Source: Bowmanella dokdonensis
Lineage (GTDB): Bacteria > Pseudomonadota > Gammaproteobacteria > Enterobacterales > Alteromonadaceae
Direction of reading: 5' to 3'
Length of the DNA: 64,000 nt
NCBI RefSeq assembly: GCF_017254865.1
Contig: NZ_JAFKCV010000006.1
Coordinates: 1 to 64,000, forward strand
Position numbers and translations under genes: made by a program. Shown piece after piece: positions 19,781 to 28,685 of the stretch; the stretch's first letter is position 1; each line of letters opens with the position of its first letter. The notes beneath the pieces are model-generated. The model did no database searches. It saw only the letters and a list, made by a program, of their open reading frames with translations, and had not been told where the DNA came from.

Positions 19781-20212
19781 CTATTCGGGTTCATGATCGC
19801 GGAAGTCATCTCTGAGTTTGCTTTGCAGCAGTTGGGCCACTTTAGTTTCCAACTCCCTGCGGCTAAAAGGCTTGGCAATAAAACCCGAGACCCCGGCCTT
19901 GCCGGCTTCCACCACATTCTCTTTGGTGGCGTCACCTGTGATCATTAAAAAGGGCACATCAGGGGCCATAGCCCTGAATGACTGCAGAAACTCCAGACCA
20001 TTCATGCCACGCATATGCCAGTCACAAATAATCAGGTCGTAGTAATCCGCTCCGACCCGTTTCAAATGAGACAACGCGGGACCGGCACTACCAAAACTGC
20101 TGATATCTGCAAATTCCATATCCCGCAGCATATGGACCAGCAGGTCTACCGTAATGCCCTCGTCATCCAGCACCATTACGTTGAGAAAAACAGCATTGAC
20201 TCGATTTTCCAC
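19781..20212 (-). CDS. Single-domain CheY-like response regulator
   Basis: A 143-aa stand-alone receiver. Phosphoacceptor Asp64 (LIICDWHM), acidic pair DDE near 16-18, Thr92 and Lys114 (FIAKPF) are all present, so it should be phosphorylatable; there is no output domain. I place the start at GTG 20212 (MENRVNAVFLNV) because GAGGAG lies 6 bases upstream; a TTG at 20248 is less likely. No cognate kinase is adjacent. It lies 8 bp upstream of the C-S lyase gene. Confidence 0.8.
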   Translation of the reverse strand: MENRVNAVFLNVMVLDDEGITVDLLVHMLRDMEFADISSFGSAGPALSHLKRVGADYYDLIICDWHMRGMNGLEFLQSFRAMAPDVPFLMITGDATKENVVEAGKAGVSGFIAKPFSRRELETKVAQLLQSKLRDDFRDHEPE

Positions 20213-20373
20213 TCGGCTCTCCTCGGCTCTGATGCCAACTATATTCAAGGCGGGTCGAAAATGGCAACTTTGATCTGGAACAACATATGACTGTTGATAA
20301 CTTGACCCGCATCAAGGCAGCCCGGCCCTTGATTTTTCATACTGGAGCAGTGAAAAAACAGGAGGGGATTCCC

Positions 20374-20592
20374 ATGAAAGACTTCGACAATGTTGGCATT
20401 CTGGACACAGCGGTGCGTTCAGTAATCTCGGTGATTCTGCTGGCCCTGGCCGTTGAAGGGCTGTTTTCCAATACTATCAGCCTGATCCTTGTGGTGGTGG
20501 GACTGTTACTCTGGGCCACGGCTTCCAGCGGTGTGTGCCTGCTCTACCGACTGTTGGGGCTGGACACCTACCATAAGAAGGGCCACCAATAA
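20374..20592 (+). CDS. DUF2892-like inner membrane protein
   Basis: A 72-aa protein with two hydrophobic segments (about 13-32 and 36-55) ending in a basic tail. The opening MKDFDNVGILDTAVRSVI and the GVCLLYRLLG segment match the DUF2892 (YgaP membrane-part) pattern. Start at 20374 has AGGAGGGG upstream. Function unknown. Its 3' end faces a small membrane-protein gene on the opposite strand. Confidence 0.75.
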   Translation: MKDFDNVGILDTAVRSVISVILLALAVEGLFSNTISLILVVVGLLLWATASSGVCLLYRLLGLDTYHKKGHQ

Positions 20593-20614
20593 GACGATCC
20601 CAGGCAGGCCAATT

Positions 20615-20637
20615 AAAAAGGCGCCGATGGCGCCTTC
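20615..20637. terminator. Hairpin terminator between convergent genes
   Basis: The stem AAGGCGCC-gat-GGCGCCTT carries five A on its left, so it is a good terminator for the minus strand (T5 after the stem) and a weaker one for the plus strand. Confidence 0.8.
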
Positions 20638-20664
20638 AGATTGTCCTGGAACCTAAGGATGGGG

Positions 20665-20856
20665 TCAGAGGGCATAACTGAACAAAATACACAGCACCAG
20701 TCCGGAAATACCGAAGAAGCCATACTCCACCTTTTCTTTCATGGCAGTCCCGGCGGTCACCGGACTGTGCAACAATGCCATGATGATACTGCTCACACCC
20801 AGCACAAACGCCATCAACGCCAAACCAAACACAAAAGCATCGAGCCAGTTGCTCAT
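20665..20856 (-). CDS. Small two-helix membrane protein, unknown
   Basis: A 63-aa protein with hydrophobic segments at about 7-28 and 45-62, separated by a short loop with Lys/Glu residues. GAGGG lies about 6 bases before the ATG and a terminator follows, which supports a real gene. I do not recognise the family. It converges with the DUF2892-like gene. Confidence 0.6.
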   Translation of the reverse strand: MSNWLDAFVFGLALMAFVLGVSSIIMALLHSPVTAGTAMKEKVEYGFFGISGLVLCILFSYAL

Positions 20857-21125
20857 AATTCACCCTCAATATCAGTAAGCTGACGTTATTATGCCTGAAC
20901 ATGGGGCAAAAAATCAGTGCGCTGGATCAACTTTTTTACCCCTCCGTCTGAGGACCTGCAGACTGGTGAGACTCACGATTTAGTGGGCAAACCGGCTACT
21001 CCATCGTCTTGTCAGACTGACAAGGAAATCTCAAGCAATTGTAAATAAAGGATTTATCCCTTTGGTACAGGCCTTGCTCAGATGTCAGGGTGTTTGTCGA
21101 AATTGATTACAGTAAGGAAGTCACC

Positions 21126-21896
21126 ATGAAAACCTTTGCCGCCGCTACCCTGATACTGGCCTCCAGCGCCATGGCCAATGACTGCAATATTAACTTGCAG
21201 GGTGAGATGAACCTCGAGCAGGGCATCCTGACCCTGAAAACGGATAACCGGACGTTACAACTGGACGGCCGCACCGCCTATCTGGACAGTCAGATGCTGC
21301 ATCTGAACAACGAACAGGCTGACTTGCTGAACAACTACCATAAGGAGGTCACTCTCCTTGCGCCCAAAGTTGCCGACATCGCCCTGGAAGCGGTTGGCCT
21401 GGCCAGTGAAGGTATCAGCCGTGCCTTTGGCGGACTCCTGGGTGACGACGACGCATTGGTTCTCGATCTGGGCACGGAAATGGCCGACCTGCGCCACCAA
21501 CTGCAACAGGAATTTTATGCAGAAGATGGCTCCATACGTTTTAGTTCACATCACTTTGATGAAGACGGCATTGTAGTAAACAGCTTCGAAAACGAGTTCG
21601 AACAGAAGATTGAGCAGGCGGTTGAGCGATCCATGGGGCGCATCCTGATCGCCGTAGGCAAAGAGATGCTGTTCAGCGGCGGCGACATGCAAGCCTTCGA
21701 GGCCAGAATGGAAAATTTCGGTGAACAAATAGAGCATGAAATGGAAGCAAAGGCCGCCGTGCTGGAGCGCAAAGCCGAACACCTCTGCTATGACCTGACT
21801 AAGATCGATCAGTTGGAAACACGCATCAACCAGTCAATCCCTGAACTTGAGGAACTGGACATGGTCAGGGTTTCCCGCTCGGTACATTCCATGTAG
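21126..21896 (+). CDS. yggN: YggN-like DUF2884 periplasmic protein
   Basis: A 256-aa secreted protein: signal peptide about 1-18 (MKTFAAATLILASSAMAN), then DUF2884 features, including CNINLQGEMNLEQGILTLK near the N-terminus and a long helical C-terminal half rich in Glu. Function is unknown in all members. Start at 21126 with GGAAG upstream; an extension to 21090 would bury the signal peptide. It is followed by a terminator that overlaps the leader of the next gene. Confidence 0.8.
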   Translation: MKTFAAATLILASSAMANDCNINLQGEMNLEQGILTLKTDNRTLQLDGRTAYLDSQMLHLNNEQADLLNNYHKEVTLLAPKVADIALEAVGLASEGISRAFGGLLGDDDALVLDLGTEMADLRHQLQQEFYAEDGSIRFSSHHFDEDGIVVNSFENEFEQKIEQAVERSMGRILIAVGKEMLFSGGDMQAFEARMENFGEQIEHEMEAKAAVLERKAEHLCYDLTKIDQLETRINQSIPELEELDMVRVSRSVHSM

Positions 21897-21918
21897 CCTG
21901 AAGACAAACTCCCTGTTT

Positions 21919-21941
21919 AAGCGGCGTCAGCCGCTTTTTTT
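21919..21941 (+). terminator. Rho-independent terminator of yggN
   Basis: AAGCGGC-gtca-GCCGCTT followed by T5. The last T of the run directly abuts the ATG of the next gene. Confidence 0.88.
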
Positions 21942-22745
21942 ATGAAGAAAAACATCAGTATCATTGGACTCGGCTGGCTGGGTGAACCACTTGCCAGGCA
22001 ACTGAAGGGGGCAGGATACCAGGTCTGGGGTTCCTGCCGAACCGAACAGAAAAAGCAAAGTTTGCTGGCCCAAGGCCTGGAGGCGGAGATATTTGAGCTG
22101 GGTAGCAGGTTGCCAGCCATGGCCTCCCCACCAGACCTCTGCGTCCTTAACATTCCGCCGGGCAGAAAGAACCTGCAGCCCCAACAATTCGTGCACAATA
22201 TGCAAAGCCTGATTGATGAAATGCTAGGCAGGGGCTGCGAGCAGATCCTGTTCATCAGTACCACCTCTGTATACGGTCAGAGCAGCGGCGTAGTGACTGA
22301 GGAAACCCCGCCACAACCAGATACCGACTCCGGCCAGGCGCATGTTGAAATTGAACGGCATCTGTTGCAGTCCTGTAAAGGCAGGGTACTGAGGTTGGCC
22401 GGCCTGGTGGGTCCAGGACGGCATCCGGTAAAGCATCTGTCTGGCAAGACAGTGGACAAAGGTGGTCAGATGGTGAACCTGATCCACCAGTTTGATGCGC
22501 TGCAGGCCATCGGGGCGATAGTGGCTGGGCGGGGCAACCTACCTGTTTTGCATCTGGCGGCAGCCGCCCATCCCAGCAGGGAGAGTTTTTATACCTATGC
22601 GGCAGCATCAGCAGGTCTGCCATTGCCGGTCTTTCTGCCCGGCGACACCGATAAGGGGAAGAAGATAGATGCCAGTGCCACCCTCAGGGATCTTCGAATC
22701 GACCTGGCCTATGCCGACCCGATGACCATGCCCGTCCAGTTATAA
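21942..22745 (+). CDS. yeeZ: YeeZ-like NAD(P)-binding epimerase/reductase
   Basis: A 267-aa Rossmann protein. The N-terminal dinucleotide motif is GLGWLGEPLA (about 9-18); an STTSVYG segment supplies the extended-SDR Ser/Tyr, and LRLAGLVGPGRHP and GKT follow E. coli YeeZ closely. Substrate unknown. Oddity: the ATG immediately follows the T-run of the yggN terminator, leaving no Shine-Dalgarno sequence; no better internal start is visible. Either translation starts weakly on read-through RNA, or the terminator doubles as a regulator. Confidence 0.8.
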   Translation: MKKNISIIGLGWLGEPLARQLKGAGYQVWGSCRTEQKKQSLLAQGLEAEIFELGSRLPAMASPPDLCVLNIPPGRKNLQPQQFVHNMQSLIDEMLGRGCEQILFISTTSVYGQSSGVVTEETPPQPDTDSGQAHVEIERHLLQSCKGRVLRLAGLVGPGRHPVKHLSGKTVDKGGQMVNLIHQFDALQAIGAIVAGRGNLPVLHLAAAAHPSRESFYTYAAASAGLPLPVFLPGDTDKGKKIDASATLRDLRIDLAYADPMTMPVQL

Positions 22746-22772
22746 AAAAACAAGCCGGACACAAGCCCGGCT
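22743..22772 (-). terminator. Terminator of the NSS transporter gene
   Basis: On the minus strand AGCCGGGCTTGTGTCCGGCTTG is followed by seven T. It lies in the gap between the convergent yeeZ-like and transporter genes. Confidence 0.8.
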
Positions 22773-22793
22773 AGCTGGATCAGGGCAAAGTTT

Positions 22794-24224
22794 TCAGAAC
22801 AGCAGATTCTTGCCAAAAAATACAGTGGCAACCGTGTTGACGAAAATCACCGCCAGAATGACCGGGATAAAGGTACCGAGGGAGAAGTTGATATACTTCT
22901 GCAGCAGAGATCCTGCAAAGGTACTGTTGCCCTGACTGATCTCCGCGTCAAAGTTATGTTTCTTCCACCGGTAGATTACAAACAAACAGAGCAATAAACC
23001 GTTCAGCGGTAATATGGTTTCATAGAAAATATCGTAAACCAGATCGAAGAAGGACTTGGCCAGGGGCAGTCCATCGGCACCCAGACCATAACTGGTGAGA
23101 CTGGTAAACAGATCCACCCGGCCAAATGACAAGGCGCAAATGATTGCCAGGACAATCATGGCTCCCCCCAGTGAATAGAGGGCGGTGCGGCGACTAACCC
23201 CTTTACCGTCCATCAGGCTGGCGACCGGTACCTCGATGATGGATACCAGCGATGTCAGGGCTGCAAAGAACACCAGCAGGAAGAAGAAACTGGCAATAAA
23301 GGACGCTCCCAGATAGCCAATATTAGTCTGCAGGGCCAGGAATATTTTCGGCAGGAAGGTAAAGATCATGCTGATGCTGGACTCTGACAACTCGCTGAGC
23401 TGCACATCGGGATTGAAGGAAAATACCGCCGGCAGAATCAACAGGCCCGAGCAAGCGGCCACCAACAGCGACAATCCCGCCACCATCTTGCCTGCCTGAA
23501 CGATATTGTTACCCTTTTGAATATAAGAGCCGTAGGTAATCAGAATACCCATAGCCAGGGACAACGAGAAAAACGCCTGGGCCAGCGCCCCGTTGAGCAC
23601 TTTGCCGGTCATCTTGTCAAAGTCCGGGATCAGGAAGAACTTGACGCCCAGCTCGGCATTTTCCAGGGTCATTACATAGATGACCAGAGCGATCAACATC
23701 AGAAACAACAGGGGCATCAATACTCTTGCCGCCTGTTCGATGCCTCTTTTGACCCCCCCCTGCAAAATAAGGAACGTCAGGCCGATAACAACAGCCATGT
23801 AGATAAAGAGCTCATTGCTGTTGATAAATACCCCAAAGCTGTCCGGCGCAGCCAGAAACTCCAGTTGTCCCATCACTGACTTGGCCAGATATCCGAAGAT
23901 CCAGACAGTGATGACCAGATAAAACACTCCAATCATGAACGGCGTAATCACCGACATCCAGCCCACAGCCCGCCAGGCCGCATTCTTGCCTATTTCGGTA
24001 TAGGCACCGAGCGGATTCTGGCGGGTATGCCGCCCAAGGCTCATCTCCGCCAGCATGACCGGCAGGCAGATAAAAAAGACGAAAAAGGCATACATTATTA
24101 AAAAAGCGGCGCCACCGTTTTTACTGGCCATCACCGGAAAGGCGACCAGATTGCCAATGCCGACGGCCGACCCTGCCGCCGCCAGCACAAAGCCGAGGCT
24201 GGAACTGAATTCTTCACGTTTCAT
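22794..24224 (-). CDS. NSS-family sodium-dependent symporter
   Basis: A 476-aa inner-membrane protein of the neurotransmitter:sodium symporter family, about 11-12 transmembrane helices. The signature region in TM1 (SAVGIGNLVAFP, about 19-30) and the SLGRHTRQNPLG loop are characteristic, as is the TM6 motif AFFSLSLAMGILITYGSY. It imports an amino acid or similar compound with Na+; substrate cannot be read from sequence. It is monocistronic. Confidence 0.9.
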   Translation of the reverse strand: MKREEFSSSLGFVLAAAGSAVGIGNLVAFPVMASKNGGAAFLIMYAFFVFFICLPVMLAEMSLGRHTRQNPLGAYTEIGKNAAWRAVGWMSVITPFMIGVFYLVITVWIFGYLAKSVMGQLEFLAAPDSFGVFINSNELFIYMAVVIGLTFLILQGGVKRGIEQAARVLMPLLFLMLIALVIYVMTLENAELGVKFFLIPDFDKMTGKVLNGALAQAFFSLSLAMGILITYGSYIQKGNNIVQAGKMVAGLSLLVAACSGLLILPAVFSFNPDVQLSELSESSISMIFTFLPKIFLALQTNIGYLGASFIASFFFLLVFFAALTSLVSIIEVPVASLMDGKGVSRRTALYSLGGAMIVLAIICALSFGRVDLFTSLTSYGLGADGLPLAKSFFDLVYDIFYETILPLNGLLLCLFVIYRWKKHNFDAEISQGNSTFAGSLLQKYINFSLGTFIPVILAVIFVNTVATVFFGKNLLF

Positions 24225-24362
24225 CCTGCGCGGACTCCCTGAAATTTATAGATTATTGTTGTCGTCAGAAGGACAAGGATGTTAACAGCAGCATAACAAA
24301 ATGTCTTTGCTGTCGGCCGATTTATTAGCGGCCTTGGCGGGATCAAGTGAATAGGATTGGCT

Positions 24363-25085
24363 CTACCAGGGGATCCTGTTGCCCCGCCAGTCAAGATAGT
24401 AGGGACCCTGCTCTTGCGGCAGGCCTTCAAGCACAGACAGCATATGCTGCACAGCCAGTTTTGCGCTGAAGAGTTGTTCAGCCGGTACATTGGCCTGAAA
24501 GGGTCTGGACAGGGAGGTGTCCACTGTACCGGGGTGATAACAGACTAACCTCACCTCGGGCCTGCGCCGTCGATACTCTACTTGTGCTGTGGCGACCAGC
24601 ATGTTCAGGGCTGCCTTCGCAGCCCGATAAGCATACCAGCCGCCCAGCCGGTTATCGCCGATACTGCCCACCCTCGCGCTGATAAAGACCGCCACTGCAG
24701 GTTCCTCTTTGCTGAGCAGCAGCGGCAGATGCTTTATCCACAAGGCCGGAATAATACTGTTTACCCGAAAGCCTTCCACAAGCCATGCCTCATCCAGATC
24801 CTCCAGGCGCTTTTCCGGTTGCTTCCCGCCTGCATGTAACTGCCCGATACAACAGACCACCAGCCTGAACCTTGCCTTTTCATCCGCCATGGCCCTGCAC
24901 AGCTGCTCTATCCCTTTGTTGTTGTGCTCGGGCAGACAATGGCTCACCAGTCTGGAATCCTCAGGATCCAGAGCCCGACGACTGACCGCATGTATGCGTT
25001 GGAAATCTGTATCGGCCAGCAAAGTCTCAACCAATTGCGAACCCAGGCCGCCGCCGGCGCCAATTATCAAAGCCGCTTTTTCCAT
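24363..25085 (-). CDS. Short-chain dehydrogenase/reductase
   Basis: A 240-aa SDR. The cofactor motif GAGGGLGSQL lies at about 9-18; the active site is Ser in FISARVGS and YAYRAAK (YxxxK), followed by the PGTVDT segment. Similar to C-factor/CsgA-like and YciK-like SDRs; substrate unknown. It stands alone, upstream of the transporter gene on the same strand, with a 138-bp gap. Confidence 0.82.
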   Translation of the reverse strand: MEKAALIIGAGGGLGSQLVETLLADTDFQRIHAVSRRALDPEDSRLVSHCLPEHNNKGIEQLCRAMADEKARFRLVVCCIGQLHAGGKQPEKRLEDLDEAWLVEGFRVNSIIPALWIKHLPLLLSKEEPAVAVFISARVGSIGDNRLGGWYAYRAAKAALNMLVATAQVEYRRRRPEVRLVCYHPGTVDTSLSRPFQANVPAEQLFSAKLAVQHMLSVLEGLPQEQGPYYLDWRGNRIPW

Positions 25086-25223
25086 TCTGTCCTCCTCAGC
25101 TGTTAAGGAGGGTACGAAGCAAAACCCCCACTGGATGACTTGAACTCTGAGAGGCCAGCACCCACATTAATGCTCAGCATCTTAATTTCCGGCACTTGCC
25201 GGCCCTTTAGTACTGAGGAAAAC

Positions 25224-25766
25224 ATGGCAAAGAATATTCAGCAAGCCACCCTGGCTGGGGGCTGCTTCTGGTGTATCGAGTCGGCCTTCAACTCTCTGGA
25301 AGGTATCGAATCCGCCTATTCGGGTTATGCCGGCGGACATCTGGCCAACCCCACCTACGAGCAGGTCTGTAAGGGCGATACAGGTCATGCTGAGGTGGTC
25401 AGAGTCAACTTCGATGCCGACAGGATCAGTTACCGGGAATTATTGGAGATCTTTTTTGCCCTCCATGATCCGACTCAGTTGAACAGGCAGGGAAACGACA
25501 TCGGCACCCAGTATCGCAGCGCCATTTTCTACCACAACGGGGAACAGAAGCTGACAGCCGAACAGTTGATTGCAGAACTAGGCCGGGAGGATATCTGGCC
25601 AGGCGATATCGTCACAGAAGTCACAGAAGTGAATAATTACTATCAGGCAGAAGACTATCACCAGGATTACTTCAGCAATAATCCCCAGAATCAATACTGC
25701 AACATGGTGGTGGCCCCCAAACTGGCAAAATTCAGGCAGAAATTTGCCGCTCGTCTCAAAAACTGA
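25224..25766 (+). CDS. msrA: Peptide methionine-S-sulfoxide reductase MsrA
   Basis: A 180-aa MsrA. The catalytic motif GCFWC places the nucleophile at Cys14. GYAGGH, TGHAEVVRV and NDIGTQYRSAIFYH are family signatures. It repairs methionine-S-sulfoxide in proteins with thioredoxin. It lacks the N-terminal extension of E. coli MsrA. The start at 25224 has GAGGA 5 bases upstream; the reading from 25140 is longer but unsupported. It converges with the sensor kinase gene (5-bp gap). Confidence 0.93.
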   Translation: MAKNIQQATLAGGCFWCIESAFNSLEGIESAYSGYAGGHLANPTYEQVCKGDTGHAEVVRVNFDADRISYRELLEIFFALHDPTQLNRQGNDIGTQYRSAIFYHNGEQKLTAEQLIAELGREDIWPGDIVTEVTEVNNYYQAEDYHQDYFSNNPQNQYCNMVVAPKLAKFRQKFAARLKN

Positions 25767-25770
25767 TCTA

Positions 25771-27249
25771 TTACGGCATCTGCTTCAGTTCGAAACTAAA
25801 ACAGGTGCCCTTGCCCAGCTCACTTTCCACCTGCAGATCGGAATCCAGTAAGGCTATGAGTTTCTTGCTGATGGCCAGACCGAGGCCAGTATGCAAGGCC
25901 TTATCTTCCTGGCTGTTCCTGGCCCGGTATCTGGCATCGAAAATGTACGCCAACTCCTTCTGGCTGATACCTACCCCATTGTCGCGGATGTTGACCCTGA
26001 TCCTGTCTTGGTGCAGGCCTACCTCAATATCGATAGCGCCCCCTTTGGGCGTATGGCGCAGGGCATTGTCCAGCAGATTGGTCAGGACCCGCTCCAGTTT
26101 GGCAATATCAGCAAAGACCTGGTACTGGAACTCGTCGGGAATAATGCGCAGACGGATGCGCTTTTGATCCGCTTGAAGGGCGAACTTCGCCACCACGTCA
26201 TACAGCAGATCGCCCAACGCAAAAGATTCCTGGTTGAGGGTCACCTGACCCCCTTCGAGGTAGGCCAGTTCAAATATCTGGTCAATAAGATGCTTGAGAT
26301 TACGAGCGTTCTTAAGACAGATATCAACGAATCGCCGCCGCTCATGCTCCGTCAGGCTGTCTTCATTGAGGGCCAGGGTTTCAATGTAGCCCTGCAGATT
26401 GGCCAGGGGAGTGCGTAGATCATGTGACAGATCGGTCAGCAATGCCCTGCGTTGATTATCGACCCACTGCAAGGTTTCAAATTGACAATGGATATGTGCC
26501 ATCATGCGATTAAATGTATCACCCAGCCTGTGTACTTCATTTCCACTGTCAGGGTGCCATTTTTCCATCGGCATCCTGGCCAGCTTGAAATCCTGGCGAC
26601 TGTAAGCCTGCATGGTCTCCGTCAGGCGTTTCAAGGGCCGGGTAAAAAAGCCGAACAATAACAACAGCAGTACCAGCAGGAAAACCAGGGTAAAAGCCCC
26701 CAGCAGGGCCGGTTTCTGCAGGCCATGGCTGTCACGGACCTGGGCCAGCACTGAATCATAGGCTTCACCACCGATAATCATGTACAGATAGCCTTGCAGT
26801 GCTCCGTCACGGCGTACCGGCGCGGCAGAAAATATCTTGCGTGTAGTCAGGCTGCGGGGATCCTCTCCCAGTACGGGCAAGGACTGCGGATACCTGAGCA
26901 ATTGACGAATTGGCTCAAGATCGACGCGCTGGCGCTTAATTTTCTCTGGTTCGGCGGAGTAGGCCAGGATGCGGCCGCTGGGATCGAGGTAATAGAATTC
27001 AAAGCTTGGCCCCAGCAGCATCAGGGTATGAAACAGGTTCTCCAATGCCTGGTAGTCATAGACACCTTCTACAAGCAGAGGATTGTCCTGCACCAGATGC
27101 TCGGCCAGGGAAAGGTGCAGGCGCTGTTCCGCTTCATGGCGGGTACGGCTCTGTAGCTGGGCACTCCACCAATAGAATACCCACAGCATCAACAGAAACA
27201 CCAATACCAGCGAAAGAGCCAGCCGTTGATAGAGAGACAGCGCCATCAT
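25771..27249 (-). CDS. Sensor histidine kinase, HAMP type
   Basis: A 492-aa kinase: TM1 about 10-30, periplasmic domain about 31-180, TM2 about 182-202, HAMP (about 203-255), HisKA with His276 (DLSHDLRTPLANLQG), and HATPase_c (NLLDNALRHTPKGG, then DNGVGI, GLGLAI). Its start overlaps the stop of the response regulator gene by ATGA. It is the last gene of an operon with two spondin-domain proteins, which suggests that the signal is linked to the periplasm or surface; the ligand is unknown. Confidence 0.92.
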   Translation of the reverse strand: MMALSLYQRLALSLVLVFLLMLWVFYWWSAQLQSRTRHEAEQRLHLSLAEHLVQDNPLLVEGVYDYQALENLFHTLMLLGPSFEFYYLDPSGRILAYSAEPEKIKRQRVDLEPIRQLLRYPQSLPVLGEDPRSLTTRKIFSAAPVRRDGALQGYLYMIIGGEAYDSVLAQVRDSHGLQKPALLGAFTLVFLLVLLLLLFGFFTRPLKRLTETMQAYSRQDFKLARMPMEKWHPDSGNEVHRLGDTFNRMMAHIHCQFETLQWVDNQRRALLTDLSHDLRTPLANLQGYIETLALNEDSLTEHERRRFVDICLKNARNLKHLIDQIFELAYLEGGQVTLNQESFALGDLLYDVVAKFALQADQKRIRLRIIPDEFQYQVFADIAKLERVLTNLLDNALRHTPKGGAIDIEVGLHQDRIRVNIRDNGVGISQKELAYIFDARYRARNSQEDKALHTGLGLAISKKLIALLDSDLQVESELGKGTCFSFELKQMP

Positions 27250-27959
27250 CGGACCCCCGCGGTGTTGAGTTTATAGCCGACCCCCCAAACAGTCTGAATA
27301 ATCCTGGGTTGTGCCGCGTTGCACTCGACTTTAGCCCGCAGCCGGTTGATATGGGAGTTGACCGTATGCTCATAGCCACTGTGCTGATAGCCCCATACCG
27401 ATTCGAGTAATTGAATCCGGCTAAAAACCTGATTGGGGTGGCGGGCGAGATAGGAAAGCAGTTCAAATTCAGTGGCCGTCAGGTCCAACACCTGCTCCCC
27501 CAATAGTGCCTGGTGCTGCCCATGATCGATACAAAGCCGCCCCAGACTCAACCTGCTGTTCCCCCGGGCCGGGTCATGCCTGCTCCTGAGCAGTTGCACT
27601 TTCCTGAGCTGCGAGCGGACTCTGGCCTGCAACTCGCGCACACTGAAGGGTTTGGTCATATAATCGTCCGCCCCCAATTCCAACCCCAGCACCCGATCCG
27701 TTTCCGTATCCTTGGCCGTCAGCATGAGAATAGCCTGCTCAGGCCGGGCCTGGCGGACCTGCCTGCAGATATCCAGTCCACTCAAATCCGGCAACATCAA
27801 ATCCAGCAGCAAAACCTCATAGTCTCCGGACAAGGCGAACTCCAGTGCCGCCGCACCGTTGTCGACGTGGCGGCACTGTATGCCTATTTCCTGTAAATTA
27901 ACCCTGACCAGATCGGCGATATCCTGATCATCCTCGACAATAAGTACCTTATCCGTCAT
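27246..27959 (-). CDS. OmpR-family response regulator
   Basis: A 237-aa regulator: receiver domain (1-120) with Asp53 as phosphoacceptor, Asp10/Asp11, and Lys in MTKPFS; a C-terminal winged-helix DNA-binding domain (about 140-232) with ATEFELLSYL and VWGVGYKL. Start at ATG 27959 (MTDKVLIVEDD), with GGAGG 8 bases upstream. It is coupled to the kinase downstream (4-bp overlap) and lies 18 bp downstream of a spondin-domain lipoprotein gene. Confidence 0.93.
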   Translation of the reverse strand: MTDKVLIVEDDQDIADLVRVNLQEIGIQCRHVDNGAAALEFALSGDYEVLLLDLMLPDLSGLDICRQVRQARPEQAILMLTAKDTETDRVLGLELGADDYMTKPFSVRELQARVRSQLRKVQLLRSRHDPARGNSRLSLGRLCIDHGQHQALLGEQVLDLTATEFELLSYLARHPNQVFSRIQLLESVWGYQHSGYEHTVNSHINRLRAKVECNAAQPRIIQTVWGVGYKLNTAGVR

Positions 27960-27977
27960 CCTCCAGGCCTCCAAAGG

Positions 27978-28679
27978 CTATTGGGTTCGGGTTATACGGA
28001 TCCTGGCTACTGGGTTGTCGAATCGCTGTGCCACTGTCAAGGCAGAATCGGGCAAACCGTCCGGCGCTGACACCACGCCCGGGTGCATGCTGATAAAATC
28101 CCGGTCATCCCGGGCCCCATTGAAACCCTCTCCACCGGCAGCGGGGCCGGGAACGGTGTGCAGGGATTCGCTGTTGGCCTCCGTACCTGCGTCGTAAGCG
28201 AAACTGTTACCTTCCCAGCTGTCACCCTCGCTCAACTGAGCCAGGTCTAGTGCATTGAGACCGGTAAAACCATCGTTTGTATTCCCCAACATGGCGGCGA
28301 TGGACAACAGGCTATCGGTTTTTTCTTCAATGCTGATGCTGAGAGTTTCACTTTGGCCCGGCAAGATAGGGCTCTCTCCGGCGCTGGAGGCCAGTACCCT
28401 CTCCGTTGCCAGCATGGCCTGATTGTTACCTTCCTCCGCGACCTGCTCCAACGCCACGGAGGCCGACTGACCGACTTCCCATAACCGGCCTGACTCATGC
28501 AACAGCAAGGCCAGCGGGGAAATAGGCTGTCCGGCGGTGAGGTTAGTCACTGTCACTTCGTAGCGAACCATCACCGGTTCAGGTTCGGCAACCTGCTCGA
28601 TTTTATCGTCATCCAGCCAGCAGCCACTCAGGGCCAGAACCAATACCAGGGGGGACATTCGTATGCTGATATTCATCAT
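27978..28679 (-). CDS. Spondin-domain lipoprotein
   Basis: A 233-aa predicted lipoprotein (lipobox LALSGC, Cys about 20). The body matches the spondin_N-like bacterial family: VTVTNLTAGQPISPLAL, GNTNDGFTGLNAL, YDAGTEANSE and the terminal FDNPVARIRI. The start is the first or second of two adjacent ATG codons (28679 or 28676) behind a GGGGG ribosome site; I keep the first. It is paralogous to the next upstream gene (6-bp gap) and precedes the two-component pair. Confidence 0.8.
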   Translation of the reverse strand: MMNISIRMSPLVLVLALSGCWLDDDKIEQVAEPEPVMVRYEVTVTNLTAGQPISPLALLLHESGRLWEVGQSASVALEQVAEEGNNQAMLATERVLASSAGESPILPGQSETLSISIEEKTDSLLSIAAMLGNTNDGFTGLNALDLAQLSEGDSWEGNSFAYDAGTEANSESLHTVPGPAAGGEGFNGARDDRDFISMHPGVVSAPDGLPDSALTVAQRFDNPVARIRITRTQ

Positions 28680-28685
28680 GCCCCC

